From the NCBI GenBank assembly GCA_031761405.1, contig JASEVX010000001.1, positions 46,919,102 through 46,983,101 on the forward strand: a stretch of DNA of 64,000 nt, in the 5' to 3' direction. The DNA comes from Serripes groenlandicus. Its lineage: Eukaryota > Mollusca > Bivalvia > Cardiida > Cardiidae. Of the stretch, positions 22,954-33,100 are shown in pieces. The position numbers and the translations under genes are program-made. Below the pieces are notes generated by a model. The model saw nothing but the letters and a program-made list of their open reading frames with translations. It did no database searches and was not told the DNA's origin. How positions within the stretch are numbered: position 1 is the stretch's first letter; every line of letters begins with the position of its first letter.

Positions 22954-23409
22954 CTGCGCTGTGTAATCTGGATCTACACTTGTCGTAAACACCACTCGCA
23001 TTAGTTTTTTAAGTAACTTCTGTGAAGCAGTACACCTTGGAATGATATACTTGTAGCAAGGATGCATAGATTGACACCTTTTCCGAAATGCTATAAGGTT
23101 CATTTTCTGTCTTTAAAGTGCATGGTATATACTAACAGGAAAATTATGTTGTAATAGGTTTTCATCAATTTGAATTTTCTACTCACAGCCTTCGAAAATT
23201 AATATTTCGGTTGACATACGGTCTGGCGAGATATTAATTTTCTAACATTGTATACAATCATCCGCATGCAAATGAATAGAACATTCAATTTGATGTCATA
23301 ACGTTTACTAATATTGTGTCAGTTATTTCAATTAATGTACATTGATAAATAAATATACAAGTTATTCGTTAAGAAATTAGCACTCTGTGATGTGGATTTG
23401 CGGCTTCGT

Positions 23410-23605
23410 GCGTGACAAAATCCCGGGCGCAGACACAGGCTCTCTGCAAGTTTTCCATTCCCGTAACAACACCGGGCTCGAACGGTACCTTCTCGGGCCG
23501 TCAGTTCCACCACTCCCGTGACACATACAAGGGCAAAGGAATACTCGGTGTTATGGCCTTACAGGAGCATCAAGAGTTTTTCATTCCCCTGACAAAACCG
23601 GGCTC
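23410..23605. repeat. ~50-bp minisatellite, inverted relative to 20,448-21,175
   Basis: CAGACACAGGCTCTCTGCAA, CATTCCCGTAACAACACCGG and CCACTCCCGTGACA are reverse complements of the GTCACGGGAGTGG and CTTGCAGAGAG units of the earlier block. About four units remain. Confidence 0.85.
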
Positions 23606-25748
23606 AGATTACTATATAAATTCTAATTCCGATGGCCGAGCTTGATATTTCAGGTCGGCGTTCAAATTACTATATCAATTCGGACACCGATGGCCGAGCT
23701 CGATATTCCATGTCGGCGTTCAAATTGCTATAAAAATTCGAACACCGATGGCCGAGCTCGGTGTACCAGGTCGGCGTTCAGATTGCTATATAAATTCGAA
23801 TTCCGATGGCCGAGCTCGGTGTACAAGGTCGGCGTTCAAATTACTATATAAATTCGAATTTCGATGGCCGAGCTCGATATTCCAGGTCGGCGTTCAGATT
23901 GCTATAAAAATTCGAACACCGATGGCCGAGCTCGGTGTACCAGGTCGGCGTTCAGATTGCTATATAAATTCGAATTCCGATGGCCGAGCTCGGTGTACAA
24001 GGTCGGCGTTCAAATTACTATATAAATTCGAATTTCGATGGCCGAGCTCGATATTCCAGGTCGGCGTTCAGATTGCTATATAAATTCGAACACCGATGGC
24101 CAAGCTCGGTGTACCAGGTCGGCGTTCAGGTTACAATATAAATTCGAATTCCGATGGCCGAGCTCGATATTCCAGGTCGGCGTTCAAATTGTTTTATAAA
24201 TTCGAACAGCGATGCCGAGCTCGATATTCCAGGTCGGCGTTCAAATTGCTATATAAATTCGAACACCGATGGCCGAGCTCGGTGTACCAGGTCGGCGTTC
24301 AGATTACTATATAATTCGAATTCCGATGACCGAGCTCGATATTCCAGGTCGGCGTTCAAATTGCTGTATAAATTCGAACACCGATGGCCGAGCTCGGTGT
24401 TCCAGGTCGGCGTTCAGATTACTTTAGAATTCGAATTCCGATGGCCGGGCTCGATATTCCAGGTCGGCGTTCAAATTGCTATATAAATTCGAACACCGAT
24501 GGGTGAGCTCGGTGTACCAGGTCGGCGTTCAAATTGTTATATAAATTCGAACACCGATGGCCGAGCTCGGTGTACCAGGTCGGCGTTCAGATTACTATAT
24601 AAATTCGAATTCCGATGGCCGAGCTGGATATTCCAGGTCGGCGTTCAAATTGCTATATAAAGTCGAACACCGATGGCCGAGCTAGGTGTACCAGGTCGGC
24701 GTTCAGATTACTATATAATTCGAATTCCGATGACCGAGCTCGATATTCCAGGTCGGCGTTCAAATTGCTGTATAAATTCGAACACCGATGGCCGAGCTCG
24801 GTGTTCCAGGTCGGCGTTCAGATTACTTTAGAATTCGAATTCCGATGGCCGGGCTCGATATTCCAGGTCGGCGTTCAAATTGCTATATAAAGTCGAACAC
24901 CGATGGCCCAGCTGGATATTCCAGGTCGGCGTTCAAATGACTATATATATTCGAACACCGATGGCCGAGCTCGGTGTACCAGGTCGGCGTTCAGATTACT
25001 ATATACATTCGAATTCCGATGGCCGAGCTCGATATTCCAGGTCGGCGTTCAAATTGCTATATAAATTCGAACACCGATGGCCGAGCTCGGTGTACCAGGT
25101 CGGCGTTCAGATTACTATAAAAGTTCGAATTCCGATGACCGAGCTCGATATTCCAGGTCGGCGTTCAAATTGATAGATAAAGTCGAACACCGATGGCCTA
25201 GCTGGATATTCCAGGTCGGCGTTCAAATGACTATATATATTCGAACACCGATGGCCGAGCTCGGTGTACCAGGTCGGCGTTCAGATTACTATATACATTC
25301 GAATTCCGATGGCCGAGCTCGATATTCCAGGTCGGCGTTCAAATTGCTATATAAATTCGAACACCGATGGCCGAGCTCGGTGTACCAGGTCGGCGTTCAG
25401 ATTACTATATAATTCGAATTCCGATGGCCGAGCTCGATATTCCAGGTCGGTGTTCAAATTGATATATAAATTCGAACACCGATGGCTGAGCTCGATGTAC
25501 CAGCTCGGCGTTCAGATTACAATATAATTCGAATTCCGAAGACCGAGCTCGATATTCCATGTCTGCGTTCAAATTGCTATATAAATTCGAACACCGATGG
25601 CCGAGCTCGGTGTACCAGGTCGGCGTTCAGATTACTATAGAATTCGAATTCCGATGACCGAGCTCGATATTCCAGGTCGGCGTTCAAATTGTTATATAAA
25701 TTCGAACACCGATGGCCGAGCTCGGTGTTCCAGGTCGGCGTTCCGATT
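23606..25748. repeat. 58-bp satellite, inverted arm (about 37 monomers)
   Basis: Same A/B monomers as 10,046-19,250 but reverse-complemented (CCAGGTCGGCGTTCAAATTG, CCGATGGCCGAGCTCG). It contains its own higher-order period: the word TATAAAGTCGAACACCGATG recurs at about 24,656, 24,886 and 25,178, and a ~230-bp block with CTTTAGAATTCGAATTCC occurs at 24,421 and 24,827. The array ends abruptly within a monomer at CGTTCCGATTTTTGTC. Plus-strand frames of 66-111 codons here are artefacts. Confidence 0.95.
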
Positions 25749-26168
25749 TTTGTCACCGATGGCCGATGACCGATCACAGAGCCAACTTCACACACATAAC
25801 GGAAGGAAGCAGTGACAACTTAATTACTATATGGGAACCGATGACAGATTGTCGTCTATTAATTAAGAATGACCAAAATCGCCAAGCGATGACATGCTGC
25901 ATTTACAAATAATAGAATTGGTCACGTTTGCATAGTTGGGTTGTTTTTACAGTTTCTAGAATTATACTGTAATATGTAGTAATTAAAATGAATCATTTTT
26001 GATTTTTTAAAGATTACCAATTTAATCTCAATATTGTAAATAGGCAAAAACATCGCCGGAAACTTTTTTCAGAGCTTTGATGAATCGGGTCGTAAACCAA
26101 ACTATTAAAAAAGGCGTAGCCTAGGAAGTTTGGGGAAAGTTATTAAATACCCATGACATGTGTCTAAA
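25749..26168. other. No gene seen between inverted satellite arm and segmental duplication
   Basis: AT-rich DNA; nothing recognisable. The duplicated segment starts at about 26,172 inside a MITE-C. Confidence 0.6.
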
Positions 26169-26169
26169 G

Positions 26170-26286
26170 TTATCTCTATCCCCTTGAGACGGAATGTGTC
26201 GGCCCGGATTAGCCTGCGCGGACTGCGTATGCTGATCTGAGTCGATACATTACGCAGAGACCATAATGTTGGTTTTCTCGTGGAAC
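26170..26286. mobile_element. MITE-C, right half only
   Basis: Begins at TCTCTATCCCCTTGAGACGG and ends GTTGGTTTTCTCGTGG. The left half that precedes this in copy 1 (6558-6680) is missing, so the duplication boundary lies within the MITE. Confidence 0.82.
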
Positions 26287-26779
26287 GGCTCATTTGTGAA
26301 TTTAAAAATCATGAAGAAAAGAAAGAAAAAAAGATTGACAATGTTTCGTTATATCACTGCTTTACCAGTACTATTGGACCATTTGTCCTGACACCAGCGT
26401 TTCATTCTGAAAGCTTACCCCACACTTCCGAGTGCAAAGAAATGAAAGCCATTACTATACCATTTAACAAGCCTCGTTTTGTTTCTGTTCCCGAGAATGC
26501 TTGAAATAAATAATTCACTAAACCCATTTCGAAGATTCTCTGTAAACTTGTATGCATGTAAAAAGAAGCTCAAGATAACACCACCCTACCTATACTATCT
26601 CATAAAGCTGAATTCGATGAAAAAATGCATTTCTTTGTACAGAGGTCAGTATACAGTCAATATTATTATGTAATAATAATAGGCATACGAACATTCTGTC
26701 AAAGAAAATCGAGGAAAAGTTATATTTGTTTAAAAACGCTTTACTTTTAATAGTTAATGAGATAAAATAAAGTGTTTAC

Positions 26780-26942
26780 CTTCAAGCGACTTTGGTTCTG
26801 CGTCCGCTACTTTAGTTTTATGCTGAAGATTAAACCTATTATTAGTTACGTACACATAATCCAAAAGTACCTTGTCCTCTGGGTAGGGGATATCGAGCCC
26901 CTGAGTGGACAGGTCGGGCACACGAAGGGGGGTTAAGTTCAT
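26780..26942 (-). CDS. First coding exon of a glutamine-synthetase-like gene (copy 2)
   Basis: Same 163-base exon as 7175-7337: ATG at 26,942, splice donor GTAAACAC directly after 26,780, phase-1 intron. Relative to copy 1 I count two base changes: one synonymous (Ile in GLDIPYP) and one Asn-to-Asp change in VP(N/D)LSTQ. Residues matching glutamine synthetase (DKV..DYVYV, KTKVADAEPKSLE) are all kept. Retention of start, frame and donor in both copies beside clearly diverged flanks suggests both are, or recently were, under selection. No second exon was found. Confidence 0.6.
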
Positions 26943-27502
26943 GATGTAATTTTACTCCTGCACGCCTTCTATATCCAAACCGGTTTGACATGAGTTACTA
27001 CAAAATTCATCTATATATACATATATATATATATACTAATATAACATCCGGTAAGCTTGTAATATTATGTCTTTGTAGGCTATGTTGGTCGATTTCCTTT
27101 GCTTTGTTTAACTGTATTCAACATTGTTAAACTAATACCTTTTTGCCCTTGCATACAGTATATCTGGAAATGTCTCAATAATTATTTTTTGTTTGAATGA
27201 TGTTTTTACGTCTAGTTAACAGTTTTCGAGTCATATCACAGCATGCCATGGGTATATTACCAATCCAGGTATCTTTTATTCTGCCAGTGAATCAAACGTC
27301 GTAATATTATTGAAGCATTCCTTAGCATTAAGGAGCTAGGTCAATGATACTCAGGATGTGTAAGTGTGACTTGGCCGAGACTCGGACCCTAGGTCTCACA
27401 GTCCTCAGTCAAACGCTGCAACATTTACACATTGAAGTCGTTGTTAATGGTGAAAGGTGCAAATCAATTCTAGAATGCGTTATATAATGTTATACAAGGC
27501 AA

Positions 27503-27622
27503 CTAAACTCTTTCCCACAAACAGACGCATTTGACGCATATGTAGCAGACGACCTTTAAATTAGTTTGACAAAGGATAAATTGCTTACGGTAAGTAATTT
27601 CTCATTTTGCCAAAATGTTTAC
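27503..27622. mobile_element. MITE-A fragment within copy 2
   Basis: TAAACTCTTTCCCACAAACA, then TATGTAGCAGACGACCTTTA and GGATAAATTGCTTACGG. It matches 8070-8190 and is truncated at the duplication edge. Confidence 0.75.
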
Positions 27623-27823
27623 GGTTTTCACATACTCTACTTTCTTCAAACAAGGTCACAATAATAAACGTGATAAAATCAAAAATGTTAGTGCATCCTA
27701 TACATATTTGCAATTCATTTAAACTCAATGGCATATATGCAATGCATTCTGGCGAAGATGTTCACTTATTTCTTTGTGTACAGACTATTAGATCAGTATG
27801 ACCGCGGATGTATTTGGCGTAAT

Positions 27824-28053
27824 TTGACCCTTTTCCTCATACGACCATTCTGCAGCAGACGACTTTAAACATATTTTGTCACAAAATGGAAAATCTCTAT
27901 AATTGAATGGATAACCTATGACTAAAAGTTGAAAACATTGTGGCAAAAGGAGAAATTGCTCGTTTTGAGCAATTTCTTCTTTTGTCACTATGTTTTCAAA
28001 AGGCCGTCTGCAGCAGAGGCGTCAGAAAGCGTCTATATGAGGTAAAGGGTTAA
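27824..28053. mobile_element. MITE-A copy with 71-nt miRNA-like hairpin
   Basis: Ends are a decayed TTGACCCTTTTCCTCATAC and GAGGTAAAGGGTTAA. Bases 27,929-27,999 fold into a ~33-bp stem: TTGAAAACATTGTGGCAAAA pairs with TTTTGTCACTATGTTTTCAA, and GCTC/GAGC close the loop. Its inverted partner lies at 28,202-28,431. Confidence 0.92.
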
Positions 28054-28054
28054 G

Positions 28055-28085
<31 letters not shown>
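28055..28085. repeat. (AT)n microsatellite
   Basis: About 15 uninterrupted AT dinucleotides lying between two inverted MITE-A copies, immediately after the TTAA of the left one. Confidence 0.97.
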
Positions 28086-28089
<4 letters not shown>

Positions 28090-28201
28090 AACTCAATTAA
28101 TCGAATTGATATGCTGTTTTAGTCCTCTATAAACAATGTTTCAATAATAACAGGGCGTATTCTGAGCGCCAAGAACGGAAGCCATTACCACTATTCCATT
28201 T

Positions 28202-28431
28202 TTTACCCTTTCCCTCATATAGACGCTTTCTGACGCCTCTACAGCAGACGGCTTTGTGAAAACATAGTGTCAAAAGAAGAAATTGCACAAAACGTGCAAT
28301 TTCTCCTTTTGCCACAATGTTTTCCACTTTTAGTCATAGGTTATCCATTCAATTATGAAGATTTTCTATGTTTTGACAAAATATGTTCAAAGTCGTCTGC
28401 TGCAGAATTGTCGTATGAGGGAAAGGGTTAA
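28202..28431. mobile_element. MITE-A copy, inverted relative to 27,824
   Basis: TTTACCCTTTCCCTCATATA to GTATGAGGGAAAGGGTTAA. The hairpin at 28,253-28,326 is intact. Its loop-closing bases are GCAC/GTGC where the neighbour has GCTC/GAGC, a compensated change once orientation is taken into account. Confidence 0.93.
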
Positions 28432-28557
28432 AGACAATTAATCAAAAATAGGTGTAATCATATATATGTATATAAAATATGATATATATATATCAATACT
28501 ATCGAAAGATTTAAAATATGCTTTATTAAATGTTATTTAATTCCTCAATTGTCTGAG

Positions 28558-28815
28558 ACCGCCTCGTTGGTGTGGTGATAGTGCGTCCACCTCGGTGCGG
28601 GTTCGATCCGCGGCGGCCGGGTCATACCAAAGACTTTAAAAATGGTAGTACTGGCTGCCCTCCTTGGCGCTCAGGGTTACGGGGTTATCATTACGACTAA
28701 CTGGCTGGTGTCAGGATAAATGGACTAGTAGTACTGGTAACCTACCCAGGAAACGCCGTGATTTAACTGAAAACTCGTTGAAAGCGGCCTTAAGCACATC
28801 ACAATCAATCAATCA
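28558..28815 (+). mobile_element. tRNA-derived SINE, full length
   Basis: The head has TTGGTGTGGTGATAGTGCG and GGGTTCGATCC boxes. The body carries GGTAGTACTGGCTGCCCTCC, CTGGTGTCAGGATAAATGG and AACCTACCCAGGAAACGCC. The tail is GTTGAAAGCGGCCTTAAGC with a (AATC)n end. RNA polymerase III internal promoter boxes are expected for this class. The head is not a functional tRNA gene. Confidence 0.85.
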
Positions 28816-29099
28816 ACCACGATTCACAGCAACACATTGGCAAAATATGAAGATGAACGATATGTGTTAGAACGTTCCTGAATCAACATATTCTGTAGAG
28901 ACAATGTATGCAGATATATTGGGTTGTGCCGGTTATAACGAAGGGGGTTGATATGGCTTATGATTAAAATAGCTTTCCACTGGATAAATTAAAATCTATA
29001 GTTTACAAAATAGTGTTTTATTGACCAGTGAATATAGTTGAGTATGTTAACATGTTGTATGTTGTATGGTTTACATTGTATAAAAAAAATAAAAATGTG

Positions 29100-29332
29100 T
29101 TAACTCATTCCTACAAACAGACACATTTCTGATACCCTTGCAGCAGACTTTTTGGGGAAAACAATGTGGCAAAGGGAGATATTGCTCCGCTCATATTAAG
29201 CAATTACTTCTCTCGCCACCATGCGTTCAACTTTATTGAATAATTATTCTTCCATTTAAACATAGTTTTCCATATTTTTGTCTAGTTTTAAAAGTCGTCT
29301 GCTGCAGATTTGCAGTATGTTGGGAAACTTAA
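29100..29332. mobile_element. MITE-A copy, complete but diverged
   Basis: TTAACTCATTCCTACAAACA to GTATGTTGGGAAACTTAA. It retains TTGCAGCAGACTTTTTG and AAAGTCGTCTGCTGCAGATT. The hairpin arms (GGGAGATATTGCTCCGC against GCAATTACTTCTCTCGCC) have drifted. Confidence 0.87.
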
Positions 29333-29426
29333 ATGTGCTTTAGTAGATGCCTGATTATAAGTTGTTCTGCTTTGAAAACGAATATCGAGAATATTTTCTG
29401 TATAGGTAACGTATACCTGAGCCGTC

Positions 29427-29690
29427 TCGCGAGAAAACCAACATAATATCCTCTGCGTAATGTATCTACCTATAGAGCAGCCTATGCAGTCCGCGCGGAC
29501 TGATCCGGGTCGACACATTCCCTCTCAGGGGGGTAGAGGTATAGAGTAACGTTTCCGGAAACAAAACATCCACAGGAGGCGAAAAGTGTATATCCGGGTA
29601 AGCCTGCGCGGCATGCTTAAGCTGATCCGGGACGCTACTTTACGCAGAGTCCACATGTTGGTTTTCTCGTGGGACGGCTCATATTGACAA
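29427..29690. mobile_element. MITE-C copy, full length
   Basis: GAGAAAACCAACATAATATC to GTTGGTTTTCTCGTGGGACG. Inside are CAGGAGGCGAAAAGTGTATA, CCGGGTAAGCCTGCGCGG and GACACATTCCCTCTCAGGGG. A 100-codon minus-strand frame overlapping it is a translation of the element. Confidence 0.87.
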
Positions 29691-29867
29691 TATGTTACAC
29701 CATTATTCTCAGGTATAGGATGATAAAGCGATAAAAGAAAATCGCGTTTCATTTTAATCCTATACAAATACACATATATACAACTACCAGGTAGGCAGAA
29801 ATAACAGGTAGGTAAATTAATAGGCAAAGTGAGACTGAACCAAATCTACATTTGAACATTTCTCCAT

Positions 29868-30052
29868 AACGTATTGTAGATGCATTTTGACGTACCTGTA
29901 TTAGACAACTTTTGAAAACACCTCAACAATTTCCATTTTTGCCACAGTTTTTGAAATCTTTGAAATAGATATGCATCCAATCATAAATAAGTGTTTAATA
30001 TTTTTTAATAGTTTAGTCGTCTGCTACAAAATTGCTGCATGTAGGAAAGGGG
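29868..30052. mobile_element. MITE-A, strongly degenerate
   Basis: TGTAGATGCATTTTGACGTA, GACAACTTTTGAAAACAC and TAGTCGTCTGCTACAAAATT, then GCATGTAGGAAAGGG, keep family order. Most of the hairpin is gone. Confidence 0.6.
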
Positions 30053-30194
30053 GCTTAGTTAGTATAAATTAGTCTCCCCGAGTCACATAGCTGGACGGTA
30101 CGTTTAGTAGGAAAGTAAATAATCGACAAAAGAACGACTCACAATACCGCCAGTTACACCCGTGTCAGAAGCACAGACCCTGCCAGATAGTGTA

Positions 30195-30690
30195 ATGTAA
30201 CGATAAACACATATGTAGCCAATCCTTAGATCGAGAAGCAGTACAACTAACTTATCAAGATGTAACGATAAAAACATATGTAGCCAATCCTTAGATAGAG
30301 AAGCAGTACAACTAATTTATCACGATGTAACGATAAAACATATGTAGCCAATCCTTAGATAGAGAGGCAGTACAACTAACTTATCACGATGTAACGATAA
30401 ACACATATGTAGCTAATCCTTAGATAGAGAGGCAGTACGACTAACTTATCACGATGTAACGATAAATACATGTGTAGCCAATCCTTAGATCGAGAGGCAG
30501 TACAACTAACTTTAGATCGAAAGGCAGTACAACTAACTTTTCACGATGTAACGATAAACACTATCTAGCCAGTATTCAGATCGAGAGGAAGAAAATCTAG
30601 CATATATTCAGATCGAGAGGTAGTACGACTAGCAAATATTCAAATCGAAAGGCAGTACGACTAACTTATCACGATGTAACGATAAAAACA
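30195..30690. repeat. 64-65-bp tandem array, about 7 units
   Basis: GATGTAACGATAAA recurs at 30,196 (as TGTAACGATA), 30,259, 30,324, 30,388, 30,453, then 30,545 and 30,673. Each is followed by ACATATGTAGCCAATCCTTA and GAGAGGCAGTACAACTAAC. The last two units contain partial internal repeats of GATCGARAGGCAGTACRACT. Confidence 0.92.
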
Positions 30691-31045
30691 TATCTAGCAA
30701 AATCGAACCAATGCGTGTGTAAACGACCGCCACAGCATTACCGAGATGCCAGGAGGGAGCTTTAGGATGACGCCAAACAGGAAGAGGTTAAAGGGAAAAG
30801 TTCAAGGTCTGAAATAAACTTTATGTAAACAGTAAAGTCAAAGATTGACAAATTAGGAACATAATACATATAAGTCGTTCCACTGCATAGCATATGTGTT
30901 CACGCCAACTGTTCAAGGTGCTCCTCCTACACAGGTATATACTTTTCAAGTCTGACTCTACGATACATAAATGCTGAAAAGCAGTCTCCCCTTGGTAAAC
31001 TGTACTTGCATAATCAATGGGACTTTTAACAGCAATGTGCTAATA
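30691..31045. other. No gene seen
   Basis: Unique DNA between the 64-bp array and the mariner remnant. It may contain the eroded 3' end of that element, but no terminal repeat was recognised. Confidence 0.5.
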
Positions 31046-31200
31046 TGAGAGCCCTTTTAGCTAGGGATACATAAAAAGTCACAGGGGGCTTAGGTCAGGG
31101 GAATATGGTGGATGTTCAACTTGAATAACATGTTCTTGTTCTAAGAATTATCGTACAATTTTACTTTTGCGAGCTGAAACATTGTCACGAAAAAGCTATA
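31046..31200 (-). pseudogene. Mariner-type transposase remnant (DD34D region)
   Basis: The minus strand reads FRDNVSARKSKIVR, stop, FLEQEHVIQVE, then HPPYSPDLSP. This matches the mariner transposase pattern of H-D-N, R-FLE, and H-P-P-Y-S-P-D-L-x-P before the third catalytic Asp. The RDN Asp at about 31,185 and the position of the lost third Asp are 34 residues apart, as in mariner. An in-frame stop and a frameshift after PDLSP (a TGTGAC readable in the next frame) show it is dead. No N-terminal helix-turn-helix part was found. Confidence 0.7.
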
Positions 31201-31269
31201 TGTCTGACAAACATATACATGGGCGTTTAATTTGATTGATTTATTTGACAGATGTTAGTACTTTATTTT

Positions 31270-31430
31270 TGGGACGGTTGCCGACAGAAATCCGTTCTAG
31301 AACTACACAATTACTAAACGATTTTTCGGAGTTACTACGTTCCTTATAACACAGACAGCTCCGCCGAAACTAATAGGTCTAAGAGGAGAACAGATGACGT
31401 GATAAAATCACTGAAAGTTGTGTATTCGTA
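31270..31430 (-). repeat. Repeat E, copy 1
   Basis: Reverse complement shares TTTCGGCGGAGCTGTCTGTG, TTGTGTAGTT and ACAGAAATCC/CGGCAACCGTCCCA-type blocks with 59,430-59,635. The reading frame ISFGGAVCVIRNVV here resembles ICFGGAACVVRKVV there, and both end in a stop at the same place. It may be part of an unrecognised transposon. Confidence 0.6.
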
Positions 31431-32928
31431 AATTAAGGCCAGACAGGCGGTTCTGAGATGTTTGTCAAATATGAATGCATTCCTTTACCAATGAGGTTAG
31501 TCACCTTGAAAGGGCAGTTTAATGTTAGTATGTCCATGGGTTTTTGAATTGACTTTCAGACCAGATTCCATTATGACCACTGCCAAATATGCAATGCTCG
31601 TGTGAGGGGTTGGGTTGATGGAAGTAGCCAGCATGTTGGTGTAGAGTTAAGTGTGACAATCTGCAGGATGTAACATAATTGAGGTAGAAAAAAAGAATTA
31701 CGCAGTTTGCTCTAAAATTATTAATAAACACGAGGACCATTAGGGTCCTATTTCGCTCACCTGTGTAACAAACTTAGAAAGTTGTCAATGTACAGTATAG
31801 AAAATCAAGCCCATTATAACTTGCAAAGCAGTATAATTGCTCAAATTGACATGTTTCATCTTTTAATAATCTTTAAAATCAAATTCCCTCTTACACTCAA
31901 CCTGAAGGTGTTAATCACAATTTCTTACCTAGCAAGATCTTTGTAATAAATTGATATTAAAGTCTGAACCTAAACAATGAACCGTTTTCTGATAACTTAA
32001 GCACATAGGTTTTTTGCAGCGAAATTTTGGAGTGAAATTAGATTTAAGCCACTAGTATATTTTTTTCTGAACCACTTAAAGCCAATAGCTCAAATGGCTA
32101 ATGAAGACTAATTTATTTGATTATTTCCTATAAAATGTGAATTCTATAGTATCAATAAGGTTTTCTTCAATATTGATCTGTTGTTTTTAATCGCAGGTGA
32201 TCCATACAAACACTCTGACCGAATTGCATGACGATTTGGTATTATATCTGACTCCAGACCGTTAACAAAGTTTTAATTTGATTTTGAACCAGTGCCCTCT
32301 TGTATACATACACATGCAACCACCTGGCTGACCTTAATTTACGAATACCAAAACTACACTCCCAGTGCTTTGATTGTATATAGAGTATATAATTTGTGTT
32401 CTAACTGAACTCAATTGCTGCGCAAGCGAATGTAAAATGTTTTCAAACATACATCAAAAGTAGAGTTAACAACATTTTAATTAAATAATCGATCACTTAA
32501 AACATAAATAATCATAAATTATTTTTAAAAACCGACTTTTCATACATATCACACTCGTACAGTAAATTATAATCAATTTAGTGTACACTATAAATACAAT
32601 AAAGCGAATATGCAACATAGGAAAGAATAATTATTCTTATACTTTTTCCTGGTAATATGCAGGGCTCACTCTGGAGTATCATCGCCTGTGACACAATATG
32701 TACAGGGTCGCTGTGAGGTGTACAGCACGAAAGTAAAATGCAGATATCTCGGTGTAGGCCTTGCGATTGTCAATAATGGTGCACTCTGGTGCGGGTAAAT
32801 TTGAGAAAAGCTGCATCTTTTGACAATAGAATAATGTTAGTTTTTCATGTTCTTTCCATCACCAACTCGGTCATCTGTAAATAATCAACTCTATGAACGA
32901 AACAAAACGCATCAAACGGGGCGTTTAC
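31431..32928. other. No gene seen; possible Helitron-like hairpin end at 31,733-31,768
   Basis: AGGACCATTAGGGTCCT followed by ATTTCGCTCACCTGTG at 31,733-31,768 resembles a hairpin-bearing transposon end in reverse orientation. The 71-codon minus frame at 31,525-31,740 looks repeat-derived. 31,770-32,928 is AT-rich and unique with no motif. Confidence 0.5.
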
Positions 32929-33100
32929 CTGATTTCGGCCGAAAGAAATGATCGATTTTTCTCTTCTTCATTCTTGCAAGATTTATTCGTTCCGTATTCG
33001 TTCTGCTATAATCAAAGTATTCTAAACGCTTTATAAACAAGCGTTTAGTACATTGACTCGCAAGCTTTAGACGGTGACCTTGTCGAAGGCACCTAAACAA
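32929..33100 (-). CDS. Candidate short first exon (unidentified), weak
   Basis: A minus-strand frame from ATG at 33,100 reads to SG and meets CAG|GTAAACG, a good donor, at 32,929. A downstream in-frame ATG at 32,971 would start MKKRKIDHFFRPKSG. That short basic/FF leader is reminiscent of the beginnings of hAT-type or zinc-finger MYM-like proteins, but this is only a resemblance. No following exon was recognised. A chance frame is quite possible. Confidence 0.22.

Larger units (their letters stand above)
21176..23409. other. AT-rich spacer of the large inverted repeat; no intact gene
   Basis: About 2.2 kb separating the oppositely oriented minisatellites. It holds a decayed LINE endonuclease fragment (21,390-21,545) and a Helitron-like end (22,926-22,953). 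Remaining short frames (22,460-22,669 minus and others) show no motif. Confidence 0.65.
26172..27622. repeat. Segmental duplication, copy 2
   Basis: Collinear with 6680-8190, direct orientation. It lacks the MITE-C found at 7527-7748 and has a ~100-bp stretch (26,330-26,435) missing from copy 1. The right end stops within a MITE-A at about 27,622, after CATTTTGCCAAAATGTTT. Confidence 0.9.

Noticed and set aside
10046..25748. CRISPR-like arrays
   Set aside because: The repeats are contiguous without unique spacers, and the DNA is eukaryotic with introns, SINEs and MITEs.
29525..29827. 100-codon minus-strand frame
   Set aside because: Its body (PSHEKTNMWTLRKVASRI, PRRLTRIYTFRL) is the translation of MITE-C. 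The same reading appears at 26,105-26,293 and in other copies.
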